Positions 21,015 through 31,371 of a DNA stretch of 64,000 nt are shown piece by piece. Every line of letters begins with the position of its first letter. Within the stretch, counting starts at the first letter, position 1. The notes below the pieces were generated by a model. It saw nothing but the letters and a program-made list of their open reading frames with translations. It had not been told where the DNA came from and ran no database searches. Position numbers and translations under genes: made by a program. This DNA comes from Pictodentalium vernedei (Eukaryota > Mollusca > Scaphopoda > Dentaliida > Dentaliidae): contig JAUFNR010000097.1 of assembly GCA_031216915.1 (NCBI GenBank), forward strand, positions 1 through 64,000, written 5' to 3'.

Positions 21015-23150
21015 TATATTTCTGACATATTTCATACCACAGTGCCTGCGTAATAATAGTAACAGAAGTAATATACATGTACACTTATATAGTGCGGACA
21101 ACTCACAGCAATCAACATCTAAAGAAGCAATGGTGCATTACCACATCGTAAAAATTATTAAAAAAATATTATATTATATATATTTAGTGTCATGCAATAA
21201 TTAAATTACGATTTAGAATAATTTGATAAAATTAAATTTAACCCAGATTCGAATACATCGAGGGAAAGAGTAGACCTGGTAGATTTGAATAGTCTGTCAC
21301 GTAATCTAGGAACATTACGGTAACAACGACATCCAAGCTTAAAAAAATGACTCTAACCGACTAACCGTTCAATGGGTTTGGCGATGGCTAACCGAACGTT
21401 CGGCGACGTAAAAATTATTGGGGGAAACTACTTCTTTGTCTTTAACAAGTATTCATAAATTGCGTGGAATTGAATTATATATAGCTTTTCAATGCGAAAG
21501 TCTAAAAATCTACCAAGACACAAGAAATGCTGATTAACTGGTAGAGTACTGGAAGCCCATATTTGGGCTTTATTCTGAACTGCGGGTACCTGAAGCTAAA
21601 GGCTCCATATTCTGTGGATGTCCTTCATATTATCTTAGAGGTAAAATTACTTCATCTCCATCGATTTCCATTGTTACAATTTATGGGCGAGTGCACTCTC
21701 CCATAAATTGTAACAAGACAAAAACGTGTGAACAAATCTTGAGGGTGAGGAAATATTTAGCACTCTACTAATTAAGTTTGTCAGACTGTACCATTCAAGA
21801 TGCAATATTTGGCTAACTGGTCATCCGATCGCGTAGATTAACCACCACGCGAACGAAACGAGCGTTCTCGTCAAATTTTGCGGAGCTCCACGCGAGGGAC
21901 TATCTTCCATTCGTGATTTGATAATTTGGAAAAAGTGTGACGATTTGATTTTCGATGATACATCGTACTCTCTGGGTACGTTGTTTTAAAACATAAATGT
22001 TCTTCTTTGCGTGCAGTGTCTTTGAAACGCCTAGGCACAACATTGATAATTAAATATAGCCTCGACTATATAAAATAGTGCCTAGACGTTTCACAAAAAA
22101 TAAGTGGTGTGGCCTTCTTGTTACAGATCATAAACGTTACACTGACCCTATTGCTGTTTAATTTCTACCAGAAACATATTAACAAAATTACATATGTAGG
22201 TATAATATAAACTGGAAAATAAAATATGCCTGTCAACTTTATCGATCCATTTTTTGGTCATTATATTTTACATACAGCAGTGCAAAAAAGTGCGTTATTT
22301 TAGATCCTAAAGAGTCAACATAACCTCTACTCAAATGCTACAACGGAGTTCCATTTGGTACTCATTTTCAAACTTTTTTCCGCTAAGCCGAACCAGGCCG
22401 GTGATCGCCGATCGCAAATCCCCCCCCCCCCCCCCTCCACAACAAAATTCCTGGATACGCGCCTGACCTTACAGCCAGCGCTTGTTCTTGACGCCGTCGT
22501 GATTTCGCAACACTTTATTTATGTAATACGACTCATTGACGTGTAAGTGTGGCATGACCCGATCGTGGTCGTTGTCCAGAAAAATGTCACTTGTGCGACC
22601 ACCATACTGTGTGTGTGAAAAAAACAATGTATATCAAATAAGTGTTGTCTGCAGCTTATTCGTCCCGTGAACTTCCCAAGTAGTCACGGTTTGGCCAACG
22701 TTTTGTCCCGCCTATGCTTGACTATCAGCATGAAAAGTACCCCTCCCCCTCTTTGAAAATCGTGGGCAAGTTCTTTTATAAAAAAAATTAAAACAAAACA
22801 AAACGTGGGGATTCGTGCGGAAATCCTGAAAGGTCTAGCGTTGCTTGTTTAACCATGTGAACCCGAGCGGCCCTTTTTTTCCGGCCAGGAACATGATACG
22901 TCATCACGTTATTAAATGGAATGGCTGCTCATTAAATGCGTGGGGTAGACCAATCAATATTTTCAACGTGCAGCCCGGAGGCTGCTCGTTGAAAGTATTG
23001 ATTGGTCAATCCCAAATAATGAAATGCACTCTTCTAATTGCTGCCATTGAAGTGGCATGAAAGATACCCCAAGAGTTCAAAGGGATAATAACCAAGTGTT
23101 GTTCTACTGGTAAAATAGGACGCAGTAATCAGTCCTCTGGTAGCATGAAC
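21015..23150. other. Gene-free stretch with three inverted repeats
   Basis: Contains a palindrome at about 21,670-21,718 (GTTACAATTTATGGG arms), a pair of arms GAAACGCCTAGGCAC / GTGCCTAGACGTTTC at 22,022-22,105, and an approximately 130-bp inverted repeat at about 22,920-23,050 (GACCAATCAATATTTTCAAC arms). A C-homopolymer lies at 22,420-22,436. No gene supported. Confidence 0.6.
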
Positions 23151-23153
23151 ATA

Positions 23154-23313
23154 TAGTCCAGGCACATTAGACATAAAAATGAGAAAGTAAGGAAAAAAAT
23201 CGGAGAAAGCTGATTTTTTTATATGTTTCCGGGACACACATTGCGGATAAAGTGTGAAAAGTCCCCGCGAATCCGAGTTGAGCTTTTTTAGTTATAGCGT
23301 TTTTTTGATGAAA
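23154..23313. repeat. Left terminal inverted repeat of the Academ-like element
   Basis: Shares with 29,619-29,771 (inverted) the block AAAAAAATCGGAGAAAGCTG, a spacer of equal length (about 36 bp), then AAAAGTCCCC and GAGTTGAGCTTTTTT. Overall the arms look around 70% alike, suggesting an old element. Confidence 0.8.
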
Positions 23314-23864
23314 AAAAAAATTAAAAAAAAATTCGACCCAGCTCCATATTTCTCATTCTTATTCGCCTTAGTAGGGTGAGAATCATAAATATCGTGCTGA
23401 ATTATATTCAGAATACATATCCCCAACAGAAAATGCCAACTTTGTACCAATCCTCACACTCAATGGTGAAATATTCACGAAAATGTACAAAATTACGAAA
23501 AAAAAATTATTGTTTTCATACACACAACGGTACACAACGTCCATTAAATCAAATCTACGACTGCTTTGGGAGTTAAATTATATATCAAAAATTGCAGAAA
23601 AGCAGTGGCTTTATAATGATATATAACAATAGTCATTTATTCCATAATGAACTGGTGAAACGTGTGAAATATTAACCATACCCTCTAAACTCAAATTCAA
23701 ACGGCATCGACTTTTCTCATTCAAATACCGTATTATAGCATCATTGTTTCAATTTCCATGTTCGATTAAATCACATAATGTGGTGTTCGCCTACACTCAA
23801 GATGCATTGGCATGTAATGTGTGCACGCCCTTGGTGTGTACTCATAAACAAATTTGTATTGTAC

Positions 23865-24032
23865 AGACAACGCTCTTTAATTTGATGCAAAATAGCCTTG
23901 AACGACTTTCATCAGGAAACGCTGTTTAATTCCGCATTCCAGGTCTTTATGTACAGACAACGCTCTTTAATTTGATGCAAAATAGCCTTGAACGACATCA
24001 GGAAACGCTGTTTAATTTCGCATTCCAGGTCT
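23865..24032. repeat. Direct tandem duplication (~80 bp) upstream of the coding region
   Basis: GTACAGACAACGCTCTTTAA through TTCCGCATTCCAGGTCT occurs twice in a row, the second copy 4 bp shorter. It lies about 280 bp before the first candidate start codon. It could be a promoter or subterminal transposase-binding repeat, or a chance duplication. Confidence 0.85.
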
Positions 24033-24308
24033 GTCCATTGCACAATTTGCTCTGTTCAGTATTGGACACTCCGCATTTGATGCCTAGATATTGAAACCAA
24101 TGATCCCTTGATAGATATATATGTAATTTTGCCTGTTGTTGATTATTAGAGTCTTGTGTTATTTGTAGAACTGATCAGTTATGTTGTTGGCATATCACTT
24201 AGCGTTACCTGTTGATACCTTACGGTGACAACGAATCAGGTCCGCACATTGATATCTGTTCTGTGGTATTGTACTTGAGTTTATTGTGTCTATCATCTTT
24301 TTTCTGTT

Positions 24309-24578
24309 GTGACTTTGGCAATGGATAAATGTATCAAATGTAACGATGAGTTGACCGGCTCGTCCGGAATAACTACACTTGGTGAGCGGGGTATAGAAAA
24401 GTTGGTTGCTGTAAGCGTCGAGCTTGGCGATAATCTTTTTGCCGGTTCGAAGAAACCCACAGTTGGTGAGAAAATTCACAAATTCTGCTACAAGAATTAT
24501 ACACGGGAAAGTTCTGTAAGAAAAAGTAAGAGAATGTCTCTAGATACAGCTGAATCTGACGAAGCTGGTCATCTATGA
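24309..24578 (+). pseudogene. N-terminal zinc-binding segment of the Academ-like protein
   Basis: An 89-residue stretch, best start at the second Met (about 24,321: MDKCIKCNDEL). CxxC near the start and HKFC near residue 56 of that start suggest a treble-clef or similar zinc site. It ends in a basic patch (RKSKRMSLD). The following frame (24,575) overlaps by four bases in a different phase, so in this copy the protein is broken here unless an intron, not visible to me, intervenes. Function is inferred from position: N-terminal zinc modules in transposases usually bind element ends or partners. Confidence 0.55.
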
Positions 24579-24955
24579 CAAAAAAATTGCGCTCTGATCA
24601 AGATGCTTTCAGTTTTAAACTCCACTGTCTGTTCTGTGGAGAATCCGCCGACAAACAAACTCATCTACCCGTTCAACGTAGAAGAGAAGTCCACACCGTT
24701 GAAACATTGACTTTTGTTGATAGTATCAGAACCCGTTGTTTGAAACGTAGTGATGAATGGGGTGAGTCTGTACTTACTCGGATCGGTCGTGCTATCGATC
24801 TAGTGGCCGAGGAAGGTCGGTATCACCATGATTGCTGGACAGGATTTGTCAGAGATAAGCCTGAGCGAACTCTTTCACGGGGAAGGCCTGTTGCAGACAA
24901 GAAAGCACTTTGTGTACCTTTATGGAGAACAGCGATGAGTGTCAGTTTTCCTTGA
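24575..24955 (+). pseudogene. Second zinc-binding segment of the Academ-like protein
   Basis: A 126-residue frame with LHCLFCGESADK (CxxC), a middle stretch VETLTFVDSIRTRCLKRSDE, and a distal RYHHDCWTGFV that would complete a C2HC-type site. The pattern CxxC ... YHxxC ... F recalls the N-terminal module I associate with uncharacterised transposon-derived proteins in cnidarians and molluscs. The last part overlaps the next frame (from 24,910), where the homologous reading clearly continues, so a frame change lies between about 24,890 and 24,955. A nuclear DNA- or protein-binding role is inferred. Confidence 0.6.
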
Positions 24956-25178
24956 GCGAATTGGCAGAGACGTTTGAATCGTATCTTGGTGACGAAGTCG
25001 ATTACACAATTAAACATCTTAAAACCAAACTGCTTGAGCATTTCGGTAGTAAAATCTCTATTACAACACTGAGGTCCCTAAAAAATGTTGGCACATTCAG
25101 AGATTCATCAGACAAAATACTATATGATTCGTGGTACTCAAACAAATGTACCAATGAAACTGATGAACGTATGCGCAT
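24910..25178 (+). pseudogene. Academ-like coding segment before the SINE
   Basis: A helical, acidic stretch (SLSELAETFESYLGDEVDYT, then KHLKTKLLEHFGSKISITTL) read in the same phase as all downstream segments. It is cut at TDERMR by the SINE. The 12-bp host duplication encodes part of RMR on each side, so coding resumes at 25,549 in the same phase. No domain recognised; it looks like a linker or helical pre-domain ahead of the transposase-like part. Confidence 0.6.
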
Positions 25179-25547
25179 GGGAGCGCGGTGGCTCAGTTGG
25201 TAGAGGTGCAGGCTGCAAGCCGAGAGGTCCTCGGTTCGAATCCCACCTGCGGCAACCGCGTTGTGTCCTTGGGCAAGACACTTCATCTCCATTGCCCGCG
25301 TGGGGGCACGATGACGCCGTGTACTAAGGCGTGCTGCACGTCGATGGTATGCATGTCTTCAACCAATCTAACCCTGCCTGTGCTGCAGTGCGGAGTTACG
25401 ATGTTGGGGAGCTGGCAGCTGCTCGTCGTTGCTCGGTGGTTCTCTCCGGGTACTCCGGCTTCCTCCACCCGTAAAACTGTCACGGTCATCATTAGCCATT
25501 GTGCATAAATATGTGACCTTAAACATCAATAAATAATAAATAATAAT
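25179..25547 (+). mobile_element. Full-length tRNA-headed SINE inside the coding region
   Basis: The head GCGCGGTGGCTCAGTTGGTA (A box) and GGTTCGAATCC (B box) form a tRNA-like pol III promoter. The body has GTGTCCTTGGGCAAGACACT, GCTGCAGTGCGGAGTTACGA and TGCTCGGTGGTTCTCTCCGG, and the tail is AATAAATAATAAATAATA. A perfect 12-bp target duplication ACGTATGCGCAT lies at 25,167-25,178 and 25,548-25,559. SINE plus one duplication is 381 bp, so phase is kept, but the SINE carries in-frame stops. Best reference copy in this window. Confidence 0.96.
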
Positions 25548-25551
25548 ACGT

Positions 25552-26934
25552 ATGCGCATCGTCAAGAAAGCATCGGCTATAGTCCGCGATTATATTCGGT
25601 CAGCCATTTACGAGTGTGACGTTTATCCCAAACCCGATTCGTTATCTGTATCTAGTGATCTACTACCCGATACACTCCAAACCTTGTTACAAGGGATTGT
25701 TGCTCCGTCGCAGCGTGGGCAAAACATCCAAGCCAACCAGAGACGCGTGACAGCCATAGGTCAGTCTCTAATAAGTTCTTGTCGGCCCCGTTCATTCTTG
25801 TCACCAGTATTATTGTCGGTAGCAGTTTACATACATCGGAAATTCGCCTCTCGAGAATTGATCGACATTCTGAATGGACTAATGTTCTCTTCTAGCTACC
25901 GGGAAGTTCAACAATACGTTCATTCTGTCATGATAAGCAAAGGTCCGTCGCCTAGACTTGCGAACTTCACACAATTCGTTTTCGATAACGCCGATTGTAA
26001 TGTGCGCACGCTAGATGGCAAGAATACTTTCCATAGTATGGGAGGCATCGCCTGTATAACTCCAAGCAGAGATCACACAGAAGAGTCTCCGATAAAACGA
26101 CTAACTGGTGATCATTCGAATATTGGCTCTGGTGAATTCGGGTACATCCCTTTGAAAGGTGACAGTAAACCAAGCAAATCGGGTCTTGACGAAATTGTGA
26201 TGAAGGATTTATCAACTTTGGGTGAATCTGATCCGAAAAATTTGAAACTCGCAAAAACAGTCGACAGTCTTTGGTCTTTGACGCATGTACTGAGAGTACC
26301 TTGCCCATCTTGGGCTGGATATATGCACATTGTCACATCATCAGATGATTATGAAACAAGTGATGTCGAGATACTTCCCTTTATTAATTTTGATCCATCC
26401 AACCCGAGCACAATTTACACTGCTCTCATGTTTGCACAAACTGAATGTGAGAAACAGGGACTGAACGTTTGTCCAGTGACGTTTGACCAACCACTTTATA
26501 TCAAAGCAGTGGAGATTGTGTCTTCGTCAGATAAGTTGACAAAAGTTTTCGTTAGACTCGGCGGCTTCCATATGATTATGTCATATTTAGGGGCAATTGG
26601 TTCGATCATGGCTGGTAGCGGCTTGGATGGACTTTGGGGGACTGTTTATGCTGGTGTGTCAATCCATCATTTGATCAGTGGTCATGCATATTCAAGAGCA
26701 GTTCGTGCCCATTTGCTAACACAAATTGCCATTACAAAACTTGTGTTTGAAGAAAGCCGAACACTAGATAACATAGACTGCACAGAAGTCAATGAAATAT
26801 TCTGTGGACTTGCCAGAGTTGACTGTACAACAGCTGACGCTGTCAATCAAGAAAGTGTCAACCATCTACTGTCAAAATTACACGAACTGCTCCAGAATGC
26901 GTCCGTAGGACGCACAGGAAAGCTTTGGGTATAA
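25552..26934 (+). pseudogene. Transposase-like region of the Academ-like element
   Basis: A 460-residue frame, continuing upstream across the SINE. Blocks that look conserved in this protein type are FASRELIDILNGLMFSSSY (about residues 105-123), DNADCNVRTLDGKNTFHSMG (about 144-163), VRLGGFHMIMSYLGAIGSIM (about 328-347) and HHLISGHAYSRAVRAHLL (about 372-389). D- and H-rich block DNADCN is a candidate for part of the catalytic centre; I cannot assign a full DDE/D triad by eye. The frame ends at a stop right after GKLWV and the same phase continues with YYEQIGLLQLFLRAERTGDW, so this is a single in-frame stop in a longer protein. Role: probable DNA cleavage and joining of element ends, in the nucleus. 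Confidence 0.7.
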
Positions 26935-27558
26935 TACTACGAGCAAATAGGTCTTCTCCAGTTGTTCTTGAGAGCAGAGCGCACAGGCGACTGGGAACTC
27001 CACACATATTGTGTTCGCAATATGATTCCAGTATTTCACGCAGGTGGTCATTTTGCATACGCAAAAAGTTCTCATCTCTATTTGCAGCAGATGAATGAGC
27101 TAACAGAAATAATGCAACAGGATGATTTGAAGTTGTTCACTGAGAAAGGTTACTTTACCATAACTCGCTCAGATAAATTCTGGGACGGGATATATTCTGA
27201 TCAGACCATAGAGCAGTGTTTAATGAGAATGTTCAAGCTCCCTGGTGGTCTCACACATGGCAGGGGAATAACCGATAGCACTGTTGCGAAATGGGTACAT
27301 GGACTACCTCTTTGCCTTCCGATATGTAATGCTCTCGAAAATTTTGTTCATGTTCACACTGGTCATGGCGAACAACATCGGGATCTCCGTCAAAGTTCAC
27401 AATTGACTGATGCCAATGATATCACCAAATTATTGAACTGGCTCAGAGTGCATTCCCCCTTTCAGAATAGAGATCCACTACAATTAGTCTCTATAGCGAC
27501 CGGGCTTGTGGCCGACGAAACTGTGAACTGTGACCAAGTTCGCAAAATTGGTGAATGA
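26935..27558 (+). pseudogene. Academ-like coding segment between the stops
   Basis: Same phase as the preceding segment. Features include FLRAERTGDWELHTYCVRNM, FHAGGHFAYAKSSHLYLQQM and a GGLTHGRGITDSTVAKWVHG motif reminiscent of an HTH or active-site-adjacent loop. It ends at another in-frame stop after VRKIGE. Reading continues in phase into SNVVSKTFNSIKL and then the nuclease. The AERTGDW and GGLTHGRG motifs are, to my memory, hallmarks of this uncharacterised family. Probably the C-terminal half of the transposase-like domain. Confidence 0.65.
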
Positions 27559-27618
27559 TGCGTATCGAATGTTGTAAGCAAAACGTTCAACAGCATCAAA
27601 CTACGACGTGTTGACACT

Positions 27619-29049
27619 GTGAAGTCTTTCGCATCGATGGCAAATAGCATCAAAGTCCGTGGAAGTAAAGTAGTGATTGACCCCACAATTCTGTTCAACC
27701 GCATCACATGTGTTATTCAGTCACAAGCAGAGATGGAAGAGTATCTCAAATATGAACTCGCCCCGAAACCACCAGCATTGTTTGATTCTGCTGGAATGAG
27801 GAAGACACAGAAAAGCACGCTCGGTAAGATCCCCAAAACATACGGTTCCGAGCAAACTAAAATCCCAGAACATTCTCTGTTTGTTGTAGGTGGTGGATTT
27901 TTATTGAGGGCAGTTGTATGGCCTAAACAGTCGTCATATAAGGACATATGTATATCATATTCCAATTATCTAGTGAGACATTTTGGGGCGAACGTCGTGG
28001 TTGTTTTTGATGGTTATGCTTGTACAATGTCGACAAAGGGCATGGAACAAGCCCGTAGATCTAAAGACAGGTATTCCATTGATATCAATATCTCACCCGA
28101 GTTACCAGCCACCACACCCCAATCCGATCTCCTTGCAAATGCCAAGAACAAAACTCAACTGATCGATCTTCTAATGCAGGAGCTATCTGCTATCAATATT
28201 CAGTCCAAGCAGGCCGAGGCTGATGCTGATGTACTGATACCCGAAACTGCACTTGACATCGCTCAAGATGACAACAATGTTGTCGTTGTGGGAACAGACA
28301 CAGACTTGTTAGTCATTCTTACCTCTCGAGTTCAACCGGGATGTAATATTCGCATGATGTATTCCATTACCCCAAACTTACTAGTTTCAGTTAGTGAAAT
28401 AGCAACCAAAATGGGTGACCATAGAAGCAACCTCCTTGTAGCACATTCTATAAGTGGTTGTGACACTACTTCTGCACTCTTTCGAGTTGGTAAGAAGAAA
28501 GTATTCAGTACAATTGTCTCCGATGTTACTAGCGACTCACAGCAGTATGTCAACACAATTTTGGCGGATGACAGTACACCAAGTGCAGTAGCCGCTGCCG
28601 GGGAACAACTTCTCCTGATCTTATACGGGAGTAAAACTGTTTCCTCTCTCGACCAATATAGATATGTCACTTACAAGCGTTATGTAGCAAAATCTAAACT
28701 GAATAAACCCATCGACCTAGCCTCACTCTCACCAAGCAGCGATGCTGCACAACAACATGTCTACAGATGTTATCTCCAGGTCCAACAATGGCTGGGCACT
28801 TCGCTTCCTCCGACGGATTGGGGGTGGTCGCTAGACAATGGACTTCTTGTACCGACTGCAGCCACAAAGCCATGTGCCCCCGATAACCTACTGAATCTGA
28901 TCAGTTGTGGTTGCAAGAGTGCTTGTACAAAAAGGTGTGGGTGTAAGAAGGCAGGACTCTCTTGCTCAGGTTTGTGTAATTGCAGTTCGTATTCTTGTAA
29001 CAACCACAGAAACACTGTCCTGTCGGAAATTTCTGAATTCGATGAATAA
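27619..29049 (+). CDS. XPG/FEN1-like nuclease with Cys-rich (CXC-like) tail
   Basis: A 476-residue uninterrupted frame; as a transposon product it would normally be the C-terminal half of a longer protein, so the Met at 27,619 is only the first available. XPG family landmarks with their metal-binding acids are all present: VVIDPTILFNR (D21, N-region), VVVVFDGYACT (D131), QAEADADVLI (E200, D202), VVGTDTDLLVIL (D227, D229) and SGCDTTSALFRVGKKK (D282, the helix-two-turn-helix site). Residues 430-460 hold nine cysteines (CGCKSACTKRCGCKK ... LSCSGLCNCSSYSC), like a tesmin/TSO1 CXC or the Cys8 finger described for Academ. Likely a structure-specific 5' nuclease acting on transposition or repair intermediates; DNA binding through the tail is inferred. 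Upstream segments of the same protein are broken, so independent expression is uncertain. Confidence 0.85.
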   Translation: MKSFASMANSIKVRGSKVVIDPTILFNRITCVIQSQAEMEEYLKYELAPKPPALFDSAGMRKTQKSTLGKIPKTYGSEQTKIPEHSLFVVGGGFLLRAVVWPKQSSYKDICISYSNYLVRHFGANVVVVFDGYACTMSTKGMEQARRSKDRYSIDINISPELPATTPQSDLLANAKNKTQLIDLLMQELSAINIQSKQAEADADVLIPETALDIAQDDNNVVVVGTDTDLLVILTSRVQPGCNIRMMYSITPNLLVSVSEIATKMGDHRSNLLVAHSISGCDTTSALFRVGKKKVFSTIVSDVTSDSQQYVNTILADDSTPSAVAAAGEQLLLILYGSKTVSSLDQYRYVTYKRYVAKSKLNKPIDLASLSPSSDAAQQHVYRCYLQVQQWLGTSLPPTDWGWSLDNGLLVPTAATKPCAPDNLLNLISCGCKSACTKRCGCKKAGLSCSGLCNCSSYSCNNHRNTVLSEISEFDE

Positions 29050-29618
29050 TATGTATATAGGTCATGTCATTTCTGTATATAGCGTTGATAATAGTCAATG
29101 TAACTTAATCCATGTTGATTGATTTGTACATTCTGTAAATATTATTTATTGATTTTTGTACATTCTGTAAATATTATTTATTGATCTAATGCTGCCAGAC
29201 ACAGACGTGTCTGTTCGGTCCCAAGCCCGAAAATAGTTGAGTTCTCATGCTGACGAATTTTATGCCAAAAGGGGAACTCGGCCAGAAGCAGAGGGGGTCT
29301 TCCATAATGTCTATTTTGTAAGCAATGATAAAAGTCTTCAAATGGTGGTGGATTTTTTATCGTCTGTCCAACTAACATCCCGTTCTGTACTACGACCCTT
29401 TGGGCAAATTCGTTAAGAAAATCGTCATTTTTTGCGTAAATCCGATACTTTTTTGTGAATTTTCAATAATTGTTCGCACAAATTGTCACAGAACGCACAT
29501 TTTCCTCTAGGTAAATGTATATTAGACATTATGTAGCTCGAAATACGCGTAAACAAAAAATACAGTTGGATCAATTCGAGGTTACAAAGTTCGTGCGATT
29601 TTTTTTGATTTTTTTCAA

Positions 29619-29771
29619 ACGCGTTTTCGAAAAAAGGCTGTAGAAAAAAAAGCTCAACTGGGATTTTAGGGGACTTTTGTCTAATCGTTCAATGACATGT
29701 ACTCGACATTCCCTGAAAAAATCAGCTTTCTCCGATTTTTTTCCCTAGTGAAACCTAATGTTCTTGGGCTA
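29619..29771. repeat. Right terminal inverted repeat of the Academ-like element
   Basis: Inverted partner of 23,154-23,313: AAAGCTCAACTGGGATTTTA, GGGGACTTTT, and CAGCTTTCTCCGATTTTTTT, ending CTAATGTTCTTGGGCTA. ATA follows at once. Confidence 0.8.
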
Positions 29772-29774
29772 ATA

Positions 29775-30076
29775 AACGATTGGACTGACTTGACTTTCTA
29801 CTTCGCCTTAGATGACGATAGTGACCATAAACATCAATAAATAAATAAAAATTGTAGCTATCCTAAGCAAAGCTCTTTGGTGATGTAGATCGAATATTTG
29901 TCAATCTGTTTTTCTTGATAAATGCATGCAGTTCTCACGATGCAAGGGCTTCCCAGGTTTTTTTTTATTTAACACGTACCGAACTCAAAATTGGTCATGC
30001 TGAGACCCCAACATCGAGAATCCGCCATAAACCTCCATTTTCATGAGATCGACTGAGTGTGTGACAAAAGTCATTT
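29775..30076. other. Short gap with SINE tail fragment
   Basis: A SINE 3' scrap (GACCATAAACATCAATAAAT, about 29,821-29,848) is the only recognisable item. Confidence 0.5.
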
Positions 30077-30345
30077 CATTTATTTATTGGGATTTAACGT
30101 CACTTTCAACAGCCAGGGTCATCTCGTGTCGGACGGTTTTACGGGTGGAGGAAGCCCGAGTACACGGAGAGAACCGCCGAGCAATGACGATCATCTGCCA
30201 GACTCCCCAACGTACTAACTCCACACTGGCAGGGGAAGCATTGGTTGAAGACAAGTGCACAATCGACGTGCAGCACGCCTTAATACACAGCGCAACCGTG
30301 CTCCCACGTGGGCACTCGGGATTCGGTGCCTTGCCCTAGGGGATA
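30077..30345 (-). mobile_element. SINE lacking its head
   Basis: Minus-strand copy with tail at 30,077 (TTTATTTATTGGGATTTAAC in plus orientation), GGTTTTACGGGTGGAGGAAG, and body to the GTGCCTTGCCC area. The tRNA or 5S head is missing, so the promoter class is unknown. Confidence 0.8.
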
Positions 30346-30617
30346 TAAGTCTAAGAAGAAAGTACATTATTAACAGTAAGAGCGAATCCATATCTAAGAC
30401 TCATATCCAAATGTAAATTTCCCGACCAGAAAGTTATCGGTTATGTCACATACGCTACACTCTCCCACCCCACGTAGTCACACCCCTGGTCGCGACCAGA
30501 TCGAGATATCTGATGGGGAAATAAACCGCTTTCACGATTAAAGTATTGTACTGAATTGTTTCCGAGTTAGTAGTAATTATTCCCCATGTAACATATTATT
30601 AACATTTATCATATGAC
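30346..30617. other. Gap with nothing recognised
   Basis: No frame or repeat identified in this stretch. Confidence 0.4.
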
Positions 30618-30983
30618 TCGTCGTGTTTTGTTCACTTTAAAACATTTGATATTTTGTTTTCATATTAATCAGTGCTCGTTCCAATGTGGGGTCATAACCT
30701 ATGTTTTGGAAGCAAAAACTAAAAAATTTTTAGTTGTACGAGGATGTTTTTTCCAAGTCTGCAACTCAAGTTAGGTGATGGGTTAAAAAGTTATACTAAG
30801 TGGCTAATTTGTGCGTGTGTGTGTCATATAATAAATGGAATATGAAATGAGTGTTTTTTTCACATTTATGAAACTCGTCCGAATTTTCCGTTTGGGCTCG
30901 CCAGAGGCTCGCTCAAACGGAAAATTCTTAGACTCGTTTCATAAATATTTTATGAGAAAAACACTCATTCCATATCCTCTATA
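30618..30983. repeat. ~370-bp repeat with internal palindrome, copy 1
   Basis: Shares with 34,285-34,658 the run CGTCGTGTTTTGTTCACTTT, GCTCGTTCCAATG, GGTCATAACCTATGTTTTGG, and an approximately 140-bp palindrome whose arms include GAAACTCGTCCGAATTTTCC and whose loop is CGCCAGAGGCTCG. Part of the segment is the core of the piggyBac-like MITE family. A third fragment sits at about 33,938-33,985. Confidence 0.8.
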
Positions 30984-31007
30984 TATCAAATCAGTCTGAT
31001 TACAGAC

Positions 31008-31114
31008 GTGACAACCGTTACTTATTACCAGTTCCTCATTCAACATTCATTATCAACCGGTTGTATCGGTTGATAACGAATGTCGAATAAGGAACTGGTA
31101 ATAAGTAACGGTTG
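31008..31114. repeat. ~107-bp palindrome
   Basis: GACAACCGTTACTTATTACC and its inverse form the arms, with a CAACCGGTTGTATCGGTTG centre. No flanking duplication was evident. MITE-like or a cruciform-prone inverted repeat. Confidence 0.8.
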
Positions 31115-31371
31115 TCTCGTCCCAAGTCTGATTGCACTGCATACTGAGCACCCGGTTGAACTTCCGACATGTTTACGTTCTAACGGGATTTGTGTTAGTT
31201 TGATTGCACAATACCTTTGGGGAAGGACATTTGATGAGACATTTCTCCCTTCTCGCGTGTGGAATATCGTCTGGAAGAACATTGGTGTACTTGGTGCATA
31301 CAAATTTAACCAAATACTATATGTGGATGAAAATGCACCAGTGACACTACAGAAAGAAAGGTTCATATATA

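Larger units (their letters stand above)
23154..29771 (+). mobile_element. Academ-like DNA transposon with XPG nuclease
   Basis: An approximately 6.6 kb element defined by diverged inverted ends (TAGTCCAGGCACATTAG and the inverse TAGCCCAAGAACATTAG), with ATA immediately outside both (23,151-23,153; 29,772-29,774). Inside lies one plus-strand coding region (24,309-29,049): zinc-binding N-terminal segments, a long transposase-like segment, an XPG/FEN1 nuclease domain and a Cys-rich tail. From memory, the Academ superfamily pairs a transposase with an XPG nuclease and a cysteine-rich finger and makes 3-4 bp target duplications, which fits. The copy is broken: a SINE insertion, two in-frame stops and frame changes near the 5' end. 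Assignment to Academ is inference. Confidence 0.75.

Noticed and set aside
25187-25256. A tRNA-like gene with good A and B boxes
   Set aside because: It is the head of a SINE with a body, (AATA)n tail and a 12-bp target duplication, not a free tRNA gene.
24309-29049. A multi-exon host gene
   Set aside because: Inverted ends with matching ATA flanks, single-phase reading through most of the region and the domain content favour a transposon; splicing cannot be wholly excluded at the 5' end.
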